Positions 24,289-31,894 of a DNA stretch of 34,645 nt are shown piece after piece. The notes under the pieces are model-generated. The model searched no databases. It was not told where the DNA came from and saw only the letters and a list, made by a program, of their open reading frames with translations. The DNA is from an uncultured Muribaculaceae bacterium (lineage in GTDB: Bacteria; Bacteroidota; Bacteroidia; Bacteroidales; Muribaculaceae). The DNA lies in assembly GCA_910584125.1 (NCBI GenBank), contig CAJTXU010000029.1, positions 1 through 34,645 of the forward strand. Direction: 5' to 3'. The translations under genes and the position numbers were made by a program. The stretch's first letter is position 1; each line of letters starts with the position of its first letter.

Positions 24289-25496
24289 CTATCGCCGATT
24301 ATAACCTTGCACCAGCCGGGGATGTCGGCCATTGCGTTCTCCAGTTCGTCACGTGTGTCGAATCTGAGCACCAGGGTGCCGATTGCGTTGTTGGCGCCCT
24401 TGAAGCCCTCGACCGCGTCGCCTTCCTTCACCCACAGGTCGGTCTCGATGAGATGCTTTTTCATTTCATCGGCGATGTCGAGTCGGACGAAGCGGCCGTT
24501 TTTGTCGGCATGAAGCACAATCTCGGCGAGATATCCGTCATACACGGGGTCTGACATTTCGCGGCATTCGCCGCCCATGGCGTTGCTCACGGCGGCGTCG
24601 ATGAGGTCGGTTCCGCATGCGTGTCTGAGCATCTCGGCCAGCCTGTTGCCCCCACCACGTGGCGATACTTCCATGATGTACGGTTTGCCGTTCGTGCAGA
24701 GGCGGGTCTCGACATTATAGATTCCGGTGCGTAGACCGAGCAGAGTCACGAGCCTCTGCAGCTCGTCTCTCAGTTCCTTCTGAGCCGTCTCCGGCATTGT
24801 GGCCGGCCAGCTGTAGGCGGCGGGTGTGTACGGGTTGTCGGCCCTGTCGTCAAATCTCTGGTCGGAGAATGAGCAGAACACCAGCCGACCGTCTATCGTG
24901 AAGCATTCCGTGTCTGACGAATGTCCTTCTTTCTCCAGAAATTCCTCCACTATGATGCGCCCGCCGTGCGACTGGCTGAATGCAAGTCGGGCAGCCCGGT
25001 CGAAGTCATCAGACGAATCGACGCGGCTCACTCCCTTGCTGCCGGCTGAGTCCACAGGTTTGACTATTACCGGATAGTGGAGGGCCTCCTTGGACGCCGA
25101 CGCTTCTTCGAGAGTCTCGTAACCGACAGCTTCGGGTGTGTTGAATCCGTGTTCGGCGAGAAATCGGCGGAACAGATCCTTGTTCTGTAGAATCCGAACA
25201 GCTTCGTAATCCCCCTGGAAGCTGAGTCCGAGTTTTTCGGCCACATACGAGGCCGTCTCGACACCGGGGTCCACTGCGAACGACATGATGCCGTCTATGT
25301 CCAGTTTTTTTGCGAGTGCCAGCACGGCCTCTTTGTCAATGACGCTAACGTTGTGGAACTCGTCGGAATATTTGTGCGCGATGTTGTCGGGGACATAATC
25401 GCAAGTGACGACCCGATATCCCTGTCTGTGGGCGGCCTCGATCACTGGGAGCAGGTAGCGCAGTCCCCCGAGCAGCATCAATGTTTTCTGTTTCAT
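24285..25496 (-). CDS. ATP-grasp ligase
   Basis: With the ATG at 25496 (MKQKTLMLLGG), which overlaps the upstream stop by four bases, the protein has 403 residues. The N-terminal domain starts LMLLGGLRYLLPVIEAAHRQGYRV. The ATP-grasp core shows YPVIVKPVDSAGSKGVSRV (about 142-160), IIVEEFLEKEGHSSDTECF and the metal-ligand IMEVSPRGGGNRLAEM (about 267-282). It resembles carboxylate-amine ligases related to PurK/PurT and biotin carboxylase. It is only distantly similar to the second ATP-grasp protein of the locus. It may couple an amino acid or other acid to the amino sugar; the substrate is not determinable here. Confidence 0.78.
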   Translation of the reverse strand: MKQKTLMLLGGLRYLLPVIEAAHRQGYRVVTCDYVPDNIAHKYSDEFHNVSVIDKEAVLALAKKLDIDGIMSFAVDPGVETASYVAEKLGLSFQGDYEAVRILQNKDLFRRFLAEHGFNTPEAVGYETLEEASASKEALHYPVIVKPVDSAGSKGVSRVDSSDDFDRAARLAFSQSHGGRIIVEEFLEKEGHSSDTECFTIDGRLVFCSFSDQRFDDRADNPYTPAAYSWPATMPETAQKELRDELQRLVTLLGLRTGIYNVETRLCTNGKPYIMEVSPRGGGNRLAEMLRHACGTDLIDAAVSNAMGGECREMSDPVYDGYLAEIVLHADKNGRFVRLDIADEMKKHLIETDLWVKEGDAVEGFKGANNAIGTLVLRFDTRDELENAMADIPGWCKVIIGDR

Positions 25497-26614
25497 TTTT
25501 TTATGATGCATTCAACGACTCTATCCATGTCGCGGTCGGTCAGGTTGTGGTACATAGGCAGGCAGATTACCGAGTTTGCCAGCTTGTGGGCGTTCGGCAG
25601 GTTGCTCGGCTTGGCCGAGGGGAGTCCGCGGTAGGTGGTGAACTCAGAGATGAGCGGATAGAAATAGCGGCGTCCGAGCACATTGCTCTCCTTCATCTTG
25701 ATGTAGAGCTCGTCGCGGTTCATGCCATACTTCTCGGCGTCGATGAAGATGGGGAAGTAGCTGTAGTTGTGGCGCACACCGGGGCTGTCCTGAATGCAGC
25801 GGACTCCCTCCACGTCCTGCAGCGCGACGCGGTAGATACCCGCCGTGCGTTTGCGGGCGGCGATGGCCTTGTCTACCTGCCGCAGGTTCAGCAGGCCGTA
25901 GGCCGCGCGCACCTCGTCCATCTTCGAGTTGATGCCCGGGGCCATGACCTCGACCTCGTTCTTGAAGCCGAAATTCTTCAGATAGTCGATGCGGCGTTTC
26001 ATCTCCTCGTCATGCATGACGAGCGCTCCGCCCTCGATCGTGTTGTAGACCTTGGTGGCATGGAACGAAAGCGTCGACACGTCGCCGGCGTTGAGCAGCG
26101 ACTTGCCGTTGACCTCCACGCCGAATGCATGGGCGGCGTCATATATCACCTTCAGCCCGTAGGTGTCGGCGATGCGCTGGATGCGCTCCGTATCGCAGGG
26201 CTGGCCGTAGACATGCACCGGCATGATCGCCGTGGTGCGCGGCGTGATGGCCGCCTCGATGCGGTCCGGGTCGATGTTGCCCGTCACGGGGTCGATGTCG
26301 ACGAACACCGGCTTGATGCCGTTCCACCACAGCGAATGGGTCGTGGCCACGAAGCTGTAGGGCGTCGTGATCACCTCGCCCGTGATGCGCAGGGCCTGCA
26401 GCGACGTGATGAGAGGCAGCGTGCCGTTGGTGAACAGACTTATGTACGGAACTTTCAGATACTCGCAGAGTTCCTTCTCGAGACGCCCGTGGAACGAGCC
26501 ATTATTGGTTATCCACTTGCTGCCCCAGATCTCCCTGAGCAATGCTGTGAATTCGTCGAGGTCCGGCAGCAGCGGACTTGTGACCGTTATTTTCTTATCT
26601 GTGTCTGATGACAT
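25493..26614 (-). CDS. VioA-like dTDP-4-amino-4,6-dideoxyhexose aminotransferase
   Basis: A 373-residue DegT/DnrJ/EryC1 aminotransferase close in sequence pattern to VioA. It shows WITNNGSFHGRLEKEL, EVITTPYSFVATTHSLWWNG, YDAAHAFGVEVNG (D159) and SFHATKVYNTIEGG with Schiff-base lysine K188. VioA turns dTDP-4-keto-6-deoxyglucose into dTDP-Qui4N (viosamine). The required RmlA/RmlB enzymes are not in the window and would be supplied from elsewhere. A downstream GNAT acyltransferase and a WecF-like transferase for this kind of sugar complete a plausible path. The ATP-grasp start overlaps its stop (ATGA). The gluco or galacto outcome (Qui4N or Fuc4N) cannot be settled by eye. Confidence 0.82.
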   Translation of the reverse strand: MSSDTDKKITVTSPLLPDLDEFTALLREIWGSKWITNNGSFHGRLEKELCEYLKVPYISLFTNGTLPLITSLQALRITGEVITTPYSFVATTHSLWWNGIKPVFVDIDPVTGNIDPDRIEAAITPRTTAIMPVHVYGQPCDTERIQRIADTYGLKVIYDAAHAFGVEVNGKSLLNAGDVSTLSFHATKVYNTIEGGALVMHDEEMKRRIDYLKNFGFKNEVEVMAPGINSKMDEVRAAYGLLNLRQVDKAIAARKRTAGIYRVALQDVEGVRCIQDSPGVRHNYSYFPIFIDAEKYGMNRDELYIKMKESNVLGRRYFYPLISEFTTYRGLPSAKPSNLPNAHKLANSVICLPMYHNLTDRDMDRVVECIIKK

Positions 26615-26623
26615 TGAATTCCG

Positions 26624-28078
26624 TTACTTTGATTTTACAAACAAAATGAGTTCCCTGAGATCTCTTGACCCCGTCAATTTTGTGGCGAGCGCATAGAAGG
26701 CGAGCCCGGCTGGAATACCTGCGACCAGTTTCGCCCATTCCACAGGTACTACCGCGCTCACCACGTATACGACGGCCCCCATCGAAAGCGAATATAGCAA
26801 CGACGGGACCACGTCGCGCATCTGCTTGAGAAACCCCATGTCTATTAGCTTGCCTGTATAGTATGTGTTTATTATCAGGCAAATTATGCTTGAAAGGACA
26901 CTTCCCCAGCACATTCCGATCAGGCCGAAAGGTATCGAACATATGATTATCACCACGCCGATGCATTTCTTCCAGATCTCAAGCTTGAGAAAGAGGTCGC
27001 TCCGGCCCTTGACCTGCAGCAGATTCAGATTGATGGCGTGAATCGGATACCACATCATCGAAAGGCATATCACTGGCAGAAGCGTGGCGGAATAGAGCCA
27101 TTGTTCCTTGAGAAAGACCAGCACTACGGGTCTGGCGAGAGCGGCGAGTCCGATCATCAATGGAAACACGATGAAGGCCGACAGCCGCAGAAACCGGCGA
27201 TAAACGTCACGAAGCCTCAGGTCATCGTCCTGTATCGTGCAGAGCACCGGATACGTCACGCGCTGAATGACAGTCGTGAGGTTGGCCGAGGGGAAGTCGG
27301 AGAAATCGTGCGCACGCGAGTAGTATCCAAGGTCTGAGGCCTTGAACACCTTGCCTATCAGAAGCTTGTAGATGTTGTTGTAGAGCGTGTTGATGATGCC
27401 GCTCAACGCAAGCTTCGAGCCAAAGTTGAATAGTTCTCTGAACGACTGCCAGGAATACAGCAGTCTGGGACGCCAATGCGAGAGCAGCCACAGCATCAGT
27501 GCGTTGACCGTCAGATTCGACAGCTGGAACCAGACGATCGACCACACTCCGAAGCCGGTGTAGGCCATTGTGATGCCCACGGCCCCCGAAGCGACCGCGG
27601 CCGTGAGCGAGGCCTTGGCCTGAGTCTTGAAGTCGATCCTGACCGTCAGTAACGCGCGCTGCACCACCACGAATGAGTTTGCAACCACGCTGAGCGAAAT
27701 GACCCGCATCAGCGGTGTCAGCACCGGCTCGTCATAGAACCATGCTATAAGCGGGGCGCAGAAAAACAACACTGCGTACAGCCCGAAACCCACTGCGATG
27801 TTGAAGAAGAACACCGTGCAGTTGTCGGTCTCGCTGCGGTCCTGCTTGCGTATCAAAGCTTGGGAGAAACCGCTGTCGACAAGCGACTGCGACACGGCGA
27901 TGAAGATTGCGAGCATCGCCACCAGACCATAGTCGGCTGGAGTCAGAATGCGCGCCATGACAATCATGACGACAAACTGGATGAACTGAACGGAAAACCG
28001 TTCGACGATGCTCCATATCGTCCCCTTGAATGTCTTCTTCTTCAGAGACGTCTCTTCATGCCGCTTCTCTCCCTGCAT
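26624..28078 (-). CDS. wzx: Wzx-like repeat-unit flippase
   Basis: A 484-residue polytopic membrane protein of the MOP superfamily (lipopolysaccharide/teichuronic-acid exporter branch). It opens with GTIWSIVERFSVQFIQFVVMIVMARIL, then ADYGLVAMLAIFIAVSQSLVDSGFSQALIRK, a typical block. About twelve to fourteen hydrophobic helices are visible. It should flip undecaprenyl-diphosphate-linked repeat units to the periplasm for Wzy. It starts 14 bases after the kinase gene and ends 9 bases before the VioA-like gene. Confidence 0.87.
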   Translation of the reverse strand: MQGEKRHEETSLKKKTFKGTIWSIVERFSVQFIQFVVMIVMARILTPADYGLVAMLAIFIAVSQSLVDSGFSQALIRKQDRSETDNCTVFFFNIAVGFGLYAVLFFCAPLIAWFYDEPVLTPLMRVISLSVVANSFVVVQRALLTVRIDFKTQAKASLTAAVASGAVGITMAYTGFGVWSIVWFQLSNLTVNALMLWLLSHWRPRLLYSWQSFRELFNFGSKLALSGIINTLYNNIYKLLIGKVFKASDLGYYSRAHDFSDFPSANLTTVIQRVTYPVLCTIQDDDLRLRDVYRRFLRLSAFIVFPLMIGLAALARPVVLVFLKEQWLYSATLLPVICLSMMWYPIHAINLNLLQVKGRSDLFLKLEIWKKCIGVVIIICSIPFGLIGMCWGSVLSSIICLIINTYYTGKLIDMGFLKQMRDVVPSLLYSLSMGAVVYVVSAVVPVEWAKLVAGIPAGLAFYALATKLTGSRDLRELILFVKSK

Positions 28079-28092
28079 TGCGTTTCAGATCC

Positions 28093-30507
28093 TCACTCGC
28101 CGTTGGTGCTGTGGTAACCGTCGGAATATCCGTAATAGCCGTTCTTACCGGCAGAGTTCTCCACGCCGTTGAGGATAATCGCCATGTTGGAGTATTCTTT
28201 CGAGCGATACATCTGCTCGAGCTCCGAGAGGGCTGCCTTCTCAAGATGCCCGACGCGAACGACGAAGAAGCAGCGGTCGCATTCCTTCTCGATGATCTTT
28301 GAGTCGGCCATTGACGAGATGGGCGGGCAGTCAAGCAGCACGTACTCGTATTTCTTGGCCATCTCCTCGAGCATATAGGGGAACTGTTCGTTCTCCAGCA
28401 GCTCGGTCGGGTTGGGCGGGAAGTGTCCCACGGGCATTACGTCGGCGCCGTGCATGTCGGGCGTGGTGACCACCAGCTTCCGCCAGTCGTCGACGCCGCC
28501 GCTCAGATAGTCGCTGAGGCCCTTGGAGGGGCTGCCGACAGTCTCCGACGTCGAGCCGTGGCGAAGGTCGGCGTCGATGACGATTACCTTCTTGTTGCGC
28601 AGCGCGAGCGCCACGGCCAGATTGACTGCGATATACGACTTTCCGTTGTTGGCGTCGATTGATGTCAGCATCATGATCGAGCCACGGGTCTTGTAGCCGT
28701 TTGACGAATAGCCGTCTTTCTTGGTGAGGAAGTTTATGTTGGTACGCAGCACGCGGAACGCGTCGTTGATGATGTTGCGGTTGGCCGGGGCCACGACAAT
28801 CTGCTCGTTGATGCCGGCGGCCTTGCGTTCCTTGAGGTCCTTTCGGTTGCGCCACCAGGGAATCTCGCCGATGATGGGCACCGACATGCCTTCGAGGTCC
28901 CTCTTGCTGCGGACCTTGCTGTCGAGCGTCTCCTGCACGAACGTGTATCCGAACGGGATGAAGAGACCCAGCATGAAGGCGAAGGCTACGACGAGCTTCT
29001 TCTTAGGCGACACGGGCAGAATCTCGCCGTATGGACTGGCAATCATCTCGGTGTTATAGGGCGTGAAGGCCTGGCTGAGCTCGTTTTCCTCGCGCTTCTG
29101 GAGCAGGAACGTGTAGAGGCTCTCCATCACCTTTCGCTGGCGGTCGATGCTGAGCAGGTGTTTCGACTGGGCCGGCATCTTGGCGAGTTTCGACGAAGTC
29201 TCGCTCGACTGTGCCTGTGCAGAGTTGATGAATGTCGTGAGCGACGCTATGGCGTTGACGAGCGACGACTCGATGCCGTCGCGTATATTCTTGAGCTGCG
29301 TGTCGAGGTTGGTGAGCGTCGGGTGGTTGGACGACGAGTTCGCGGCCAGACGGTTGCGGCCCATCAGGATGCGGTTGTATTCAACAATCGAGGCCTCGAT
29401 ACCCTCGTTGCCGATGCCGACGTTGGTGGGGAGCACCTCGTTGGCGTGAGCCGGGTTGCGCAGATAGTCGAGCATGTATTTGGAGATTGCGATGCGGTTG
29501 GTGTAACCTTCCACTCTTTCCCGGTTCTTCTGGTTCTCCTCGAGATAGAGGATGGTGCTCTGCTGCATATTCGGAATCTCGTTTGTCGATTGGTATGCGG
29601 CTATGTCGGCGTCGACGCCGCTGAGCTCGCGTTCAAGCGACGCCAGGCGTTCGTTGATGAACTCCTTGGTGGCTACTGTCGAGGCGTTTCGATTGTCCAC
29701 CCAATTCTGGTTGTATGTCTGTACAATGGCATTGAGCAGGTCGTCTGCGCGGTCGAGGTTGTTGTCGGAGGCCGTCAGCTCGATTGTGTTGGCCCACTGG
29801 TCCTGCAGCTTGATGTCGATCTTGCCGCTGTATTTGTTGGCGGCAGCCAGAACTGGCTGATGACCCACGAGCACCGTGTATTCCGTGCCGGGACGGTAGT
29901 TGGGCCCGGGCGTCACAAGCAGCTGACCGAATGGCGTCTGCACGGGGACTCCGAGTTTAATCGGTGCCTTTTGTCTGAACTCGACGGTTTGCGAACCGAC
30001 TTTCCTCAGACTGTTTCTGCTTATGTCATACAGCTTGATGTCGCCGTTAGCAGCGATGTCGAGTGTGAAGGCGACGCCGTCTTCATCTGTGAGCTGGGGC
30101 ATCGTCACCAGCACAGGCAGCGAATCGCCGTAGAGGATTTGGTCATGGAAACGGCCGGGTTTTGCGTAGTTGGTTCGGAGACCGAGCTTACGCACCACCT
30201 GCTCCATCACGTCGGGACTCTGGAGTTTGTTTATCTCATCGCGGATGTTGGTGTTGGACGACAGCATGCCCATACCGGCGAAGGCACTCAGCTGTGAGCC
30301 TATGGAGTTGCCGCCCCCCTCGTCCTTGAGTACAATCATGGCGGTCCGCTTGTATGTAGGCTGCTGGCGAAGGACGTACAGAGTCGCGAATGCCACGCAC
30401 ACCACTACTGATGCTATGATCCAGGGCCAGCGGCGCAGCGTGATGCGGACCACGTCCGAAAGCTTCACCGCTTTCTTGCCCTCGTTGTTTTCTTCGTCAA
30501 AATGCAT
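28093..30507 (-). CDS. wzc: Wzc-like chain-length regulator / BY-kinase
   Basis: An 804-residue fusion of a Wzz co-polymerase and a bacterial tyrosine kinase. The first transmembrane helix is at about residues 27-46, a long coiled-coil-rich periplasmic domain follows (about 50-500), and the second helix is near 503-523 after a proline-rich ILPVSPKKK. The kinase has Walker A IDANNGKSY (617-625, with NNGKS rather than GxGKS), Walker A' VIVIDADLRHGS (641-652) and a Walker B-like VLLDCPP. The tail carries a tyrosine cluster (YYGYSDGY, about 791-798) for autophosphorylation. It controls polymer length and export with the Wza-like protein encoded upstream. No separate phosphatase gene is seen in the window. 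Confidence 0.92.
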   Translation of the reverse strand: MHFDEENNEGKKAVKLSDVVRITLRRWPWIIASVVVCVAFATLYVLRQQPTYKRTAMIVLKDEGGGNSIGSQLSAFAGMGMLSSNTNIRDEINKLQSPDVMEQVVRKLGLRTNYAKPGRFHDQILYGDSLPVLVTMPQLTDEDGVAFTLDIAANGDIKLYDISRNSLRKVGSQTVEFRQKAPIKLGVPVQTPFGQLLVTPGPNYRPGTEYTVLVGHQPVLAAANKYSGKIDIKLQDQWANTIELTASDNNLDRADDLLNAIVQTYNQNWVDNRNASTVATKEFINERLASLERELSGVDADIAAYQSTNEIPNMQQSTILYLEENQKNRERVEGYTNRIAISKYMLDYLRNPAHANEVLPTNVGIGNEGIEASIVEYNRILMGRNRLAANSSSNHPTLTNLDTQLKNIRDGIESSLVNAIASLTTFINSAQAQSSETSSKLAKMPAQSKHLLSIDRQRKVMESLYTFLLQKREENELSQAFTPYNTEMIASPYGEILPVSPKKKLVVAFAFMLGLFIPFGYTFVQETLDSKVRSKRDLEGMSVPIIGEIPWWRNRKDLKERKAAGINEQIVVAPANRNIINDAFRVLRTNINFLTKKDGYSSNGYKTRGSIMMLTSIDANNGKSYIAVNLAVALALRNKKVIVIDADLRHGSTSETVGSPSKGLSDYLSGGVDDWRKLVVTTPDMHGADVMPVGHFPPNPTELLENEQFPYMLEEMAKKYEYVLLDCPPISSMADSKIIEKECDRCFFVVRVGHLEKAALSELEQMYRSKEYSNMAIILNGVENSAGKNGYYGYSDGYHSTNGE

Positions 30508-30558
30508 AATGTTGTTTATGACGCGTTTTTATGGATTTGAGGCCTCGGGCCCTTAGTT

Positions 30559-31356
30559 TTATCTGAAAATCACCACGAGCACGGAGGCGACGACGCTTGC
30601 CATCGACGCCCACACTGTAGGCTGGTAGAATATGTTTCCGGTCTCGGTGGCCTGGCGCTTGCGCACGGGATTTGGTTCGACATATATTATGTCGTTCTGG
30701 CGCAGGTAGTAGGCGGGGCTTTCCATCAGCGACTTGGTGTCGGTGAGGTTGACGCGGTAGGCTATGTCCTTGCCGCCTTCCTCGCGGACCACGAGCACAT
30801 TGTCGCGCATACCGGTGATTCGGAGGTCTCCGGCCAACGACAGGGCCTGAATCAGCGTCATGTTGTCGCGCTCTATGGCATACTGGCCGGGCTTGTTGAC
30901 GTCGCCGAGCACTGAGATGCGGGCGTTGAGATATTCGACGGTCACGATGGGGTCCATCACGAGTTCACGCGAGAGAATCTCGCGCTTGATGAGCTCGGCC
31001 ACGCCATATCGGTTGAGTCCCTGCACGTGCAGCTTGCCGATGAGCGGGAAGTCGATGTCTCCGTTGGGGTCGACTGTGAAGGCCGCCGCCTTCGACTCCG
31101 ACATAGAGCCGTTGGAGCCCATGCCGATGCGGTACTGGGCTATGGCCAGGTTGAAGGCCACTGCCAGCTCCGGGTCTTTCGACGTCACCACTATGGCCAG
31201 CTTGTCGTCGGGCTGGACGGTGATTCGCACCGGTGGCGCCACCTGCTCGGTCTGTCCGTTCTCGAATCCCTGCATGTAGGTGATGTTCTTGGGAACGCTG
31301 CAAGACGCGAGCAATGCGCATACTGCGGCGAAGAGTACTATCCTGAATTGTTTCAT
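30559..31356 (-). CDS. wza: Wza-like polysaccharide export lipoprotein
   Basis: The ATG at 31356 begins a lipoprotein signal sequence (MKQFRIVLFAAVCALLASC, lipobox cysteine C19), so the longer frame upstream is rejected. The mature protein of about 248 residues has the poly-export domain (PPVRITVQPDDKLAIVV to VDPNGDIDFPLIGKLHVQG) and an SLBB-type region (VTVEYLNARISVLGDVNKPG, about residues 145-164). The C-terminus ends in a hydrophobic stretch (WASMASVVASVLVVIFR). It would form the outer-membrane export channel working with Wzc. It is the first gene of the operon and is preceded by a leader of about 275 bases with strong secondary structure. Confidence 0.9.
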   Translation of the reverse strand: MKQFRIVLFAAVCALLASCSVPKNITYMQGFENGQTEQVAPPVRITVQPDDKLAIVVTSKDPELAVAFNLAIAQYRIGMGSNGSMSESKAAAFTVDPNGDIDFPLIGKLHVQGLNRYGVAELIKREILSRELVMDPIVTVEYLNARISVLGDVNKPGQYAIERDNMTLIQALSLAGDLRITGMRDNVLVVREEGGKDIAYRVNLTDTKSLMESPAYYLRQNDIIYVEPNPVRKRQATETGNIFYQPTVWASMASVVASVLVVIFR

Positions 31357-31547
31357 CTGTTGTATTTTCCGGCCCTGCGGCCCTGCGGTTTTTCTGTTCG
31401 TGTTTTTATTTATGTTTAATATCTCTATTCCTGCAAGATTCGTCATAATATTGCGATTCAAGCAGTTAACAGAGTCTGTGCGTGAGTAAGCGTGAAGATT
31501 GACATCTATCTGACGACAATAATCATCCTAATTCGGCCGCTCGTCGT

Positions 31548-31618
31548 CATTCTGCGGCGGCAATTGCCGTGACAGCCGTCCCGGTGACGGCTGTGGCAGG
31601 TTTTCGACCTGCAGAATG
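31548..31618 (-). promoter_or_regulatory. Branched three-hairpin structured leader element
   Basis: An outer stem CATTCTGC (31548-31555) pairs with GCAGAATG (31611-31618). Inside lie three stems: a 12-base self-complementary CGGCAATTGCCG (31558-31569), a 9-bp hairpin ACAGCCGTC/GACGGCTGT (31572-31594) and a 5-6-bp hairpin GCAGGT/ACCTGC (31596-31612) whose last pairs compete with the outer stem. In the minus-strand transcript it would occupy roughly the first 75-90 bases of the operon mRNA. It could be a cis-acting RNA, an antitermination signal or a protein-binding site. I do not recognise it as a known riboswitch. Confidence 0.6.
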
Positions 31619-31640
31619 TTCATGATTTTGCAACCGGGTG

Positions 31641-31648
31641 CAAAGATA
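31641..31648 (-). promoter_or_regulatory. Putative glycan-operon promoter (-7 box)
   Basis: The minus strand reads TATCTTTGC, a strong match to the Bacteroidota -7 box TAnnTTTG. The upstream -33 TTTG is not convincing at the normal distance. Transcription would start near 31634 and give a leader of about 275 bases before the wza ATG. No invertible-promoter repeats were seen flanking it. Confidence 0.5.
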
Positions 31649-31678
31649 ATAAAAATTTGCGACATAGAGGCAGAAATG

Positions 31679-31694
31679 AGTCATAATAATGACT
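31679..31694. promoter_or_regulatory. Small inverted repeat upstream of operon promoter
   Basis: AGTCAT-AATA-ATGACT is a perfect 6-bp inverted repeat centred about 40 bases upstream of the -7 box on the operon side. Its location suits an activator or repressor site. It is short enough to be chance. Confidence 0.3.
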
Positions 31695-31841
31695 GCCGCC
31701 TCCGCGCCGGCGAATTTTCATCTGTCTTTAAAAACGCGTCTCCCTTTTCGTTTATTATAATCGGAGGCTCACATCGGCGCGGATGTGTGGCGTGATTTCC
31801 ATCCGCCTTGCGTCGAGGTTGCAAGCGTAAGTTTTATACGA

Positions 31842-31876
31842 TTTGTCGGCTTTTTACGATTTTTTTTGTAAATTTG
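31842..31876 (+). promoter_or_regulatory. Putative promoter of the radical SAM gene
   Basis: TAAATTTG at 31869-31876 matches the Bacteroidota -7 box, and TTTG at 31842-31845 lies upstream with a slightly long spacing of 23 bases. The start codon is at 31895, so the leader would be only about 12 bases. Confidence 0.5.
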
Positions 31877-31894
31877 CGGATAAGAACGAAGATT

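Larger units (their letters stand above)
31357..31894. other. Divergent intergenic control region
   Basis: These 538 bases separate the glycan operon from the radical SAM gene. I find no supported gene. It holds, from left to right, the untranslated leader of wza with a branched palindromic element (31548-31618), a -7-like promoter box for the operon (31641-31648), a small inverted repeat (31679-31694) and the promoter of the radical SAM gene near 31842-31876. No UpxY/NusG-like regulator gene, which often heads Bacteroides capsule operons, is present here. Confidence 0.7.

Noticed and set aside
31548..31618. tRNA gene suggested by a cloverleaf-like fold of about 71 bases
   Set aside because: The central stem is 9 bp with a 5-base loop, there is no proper T-loop (TTCRA) or D-loop, and the closing stem overlaps the third hairpin.
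31641..31694. Invertible (phase-variable) promoter as in Bacteroides capsule loci
   Set aside because: I see no pair of matching inverted repeats flanking the promoter box and no adjacent serine or tyrosine invertase gene.
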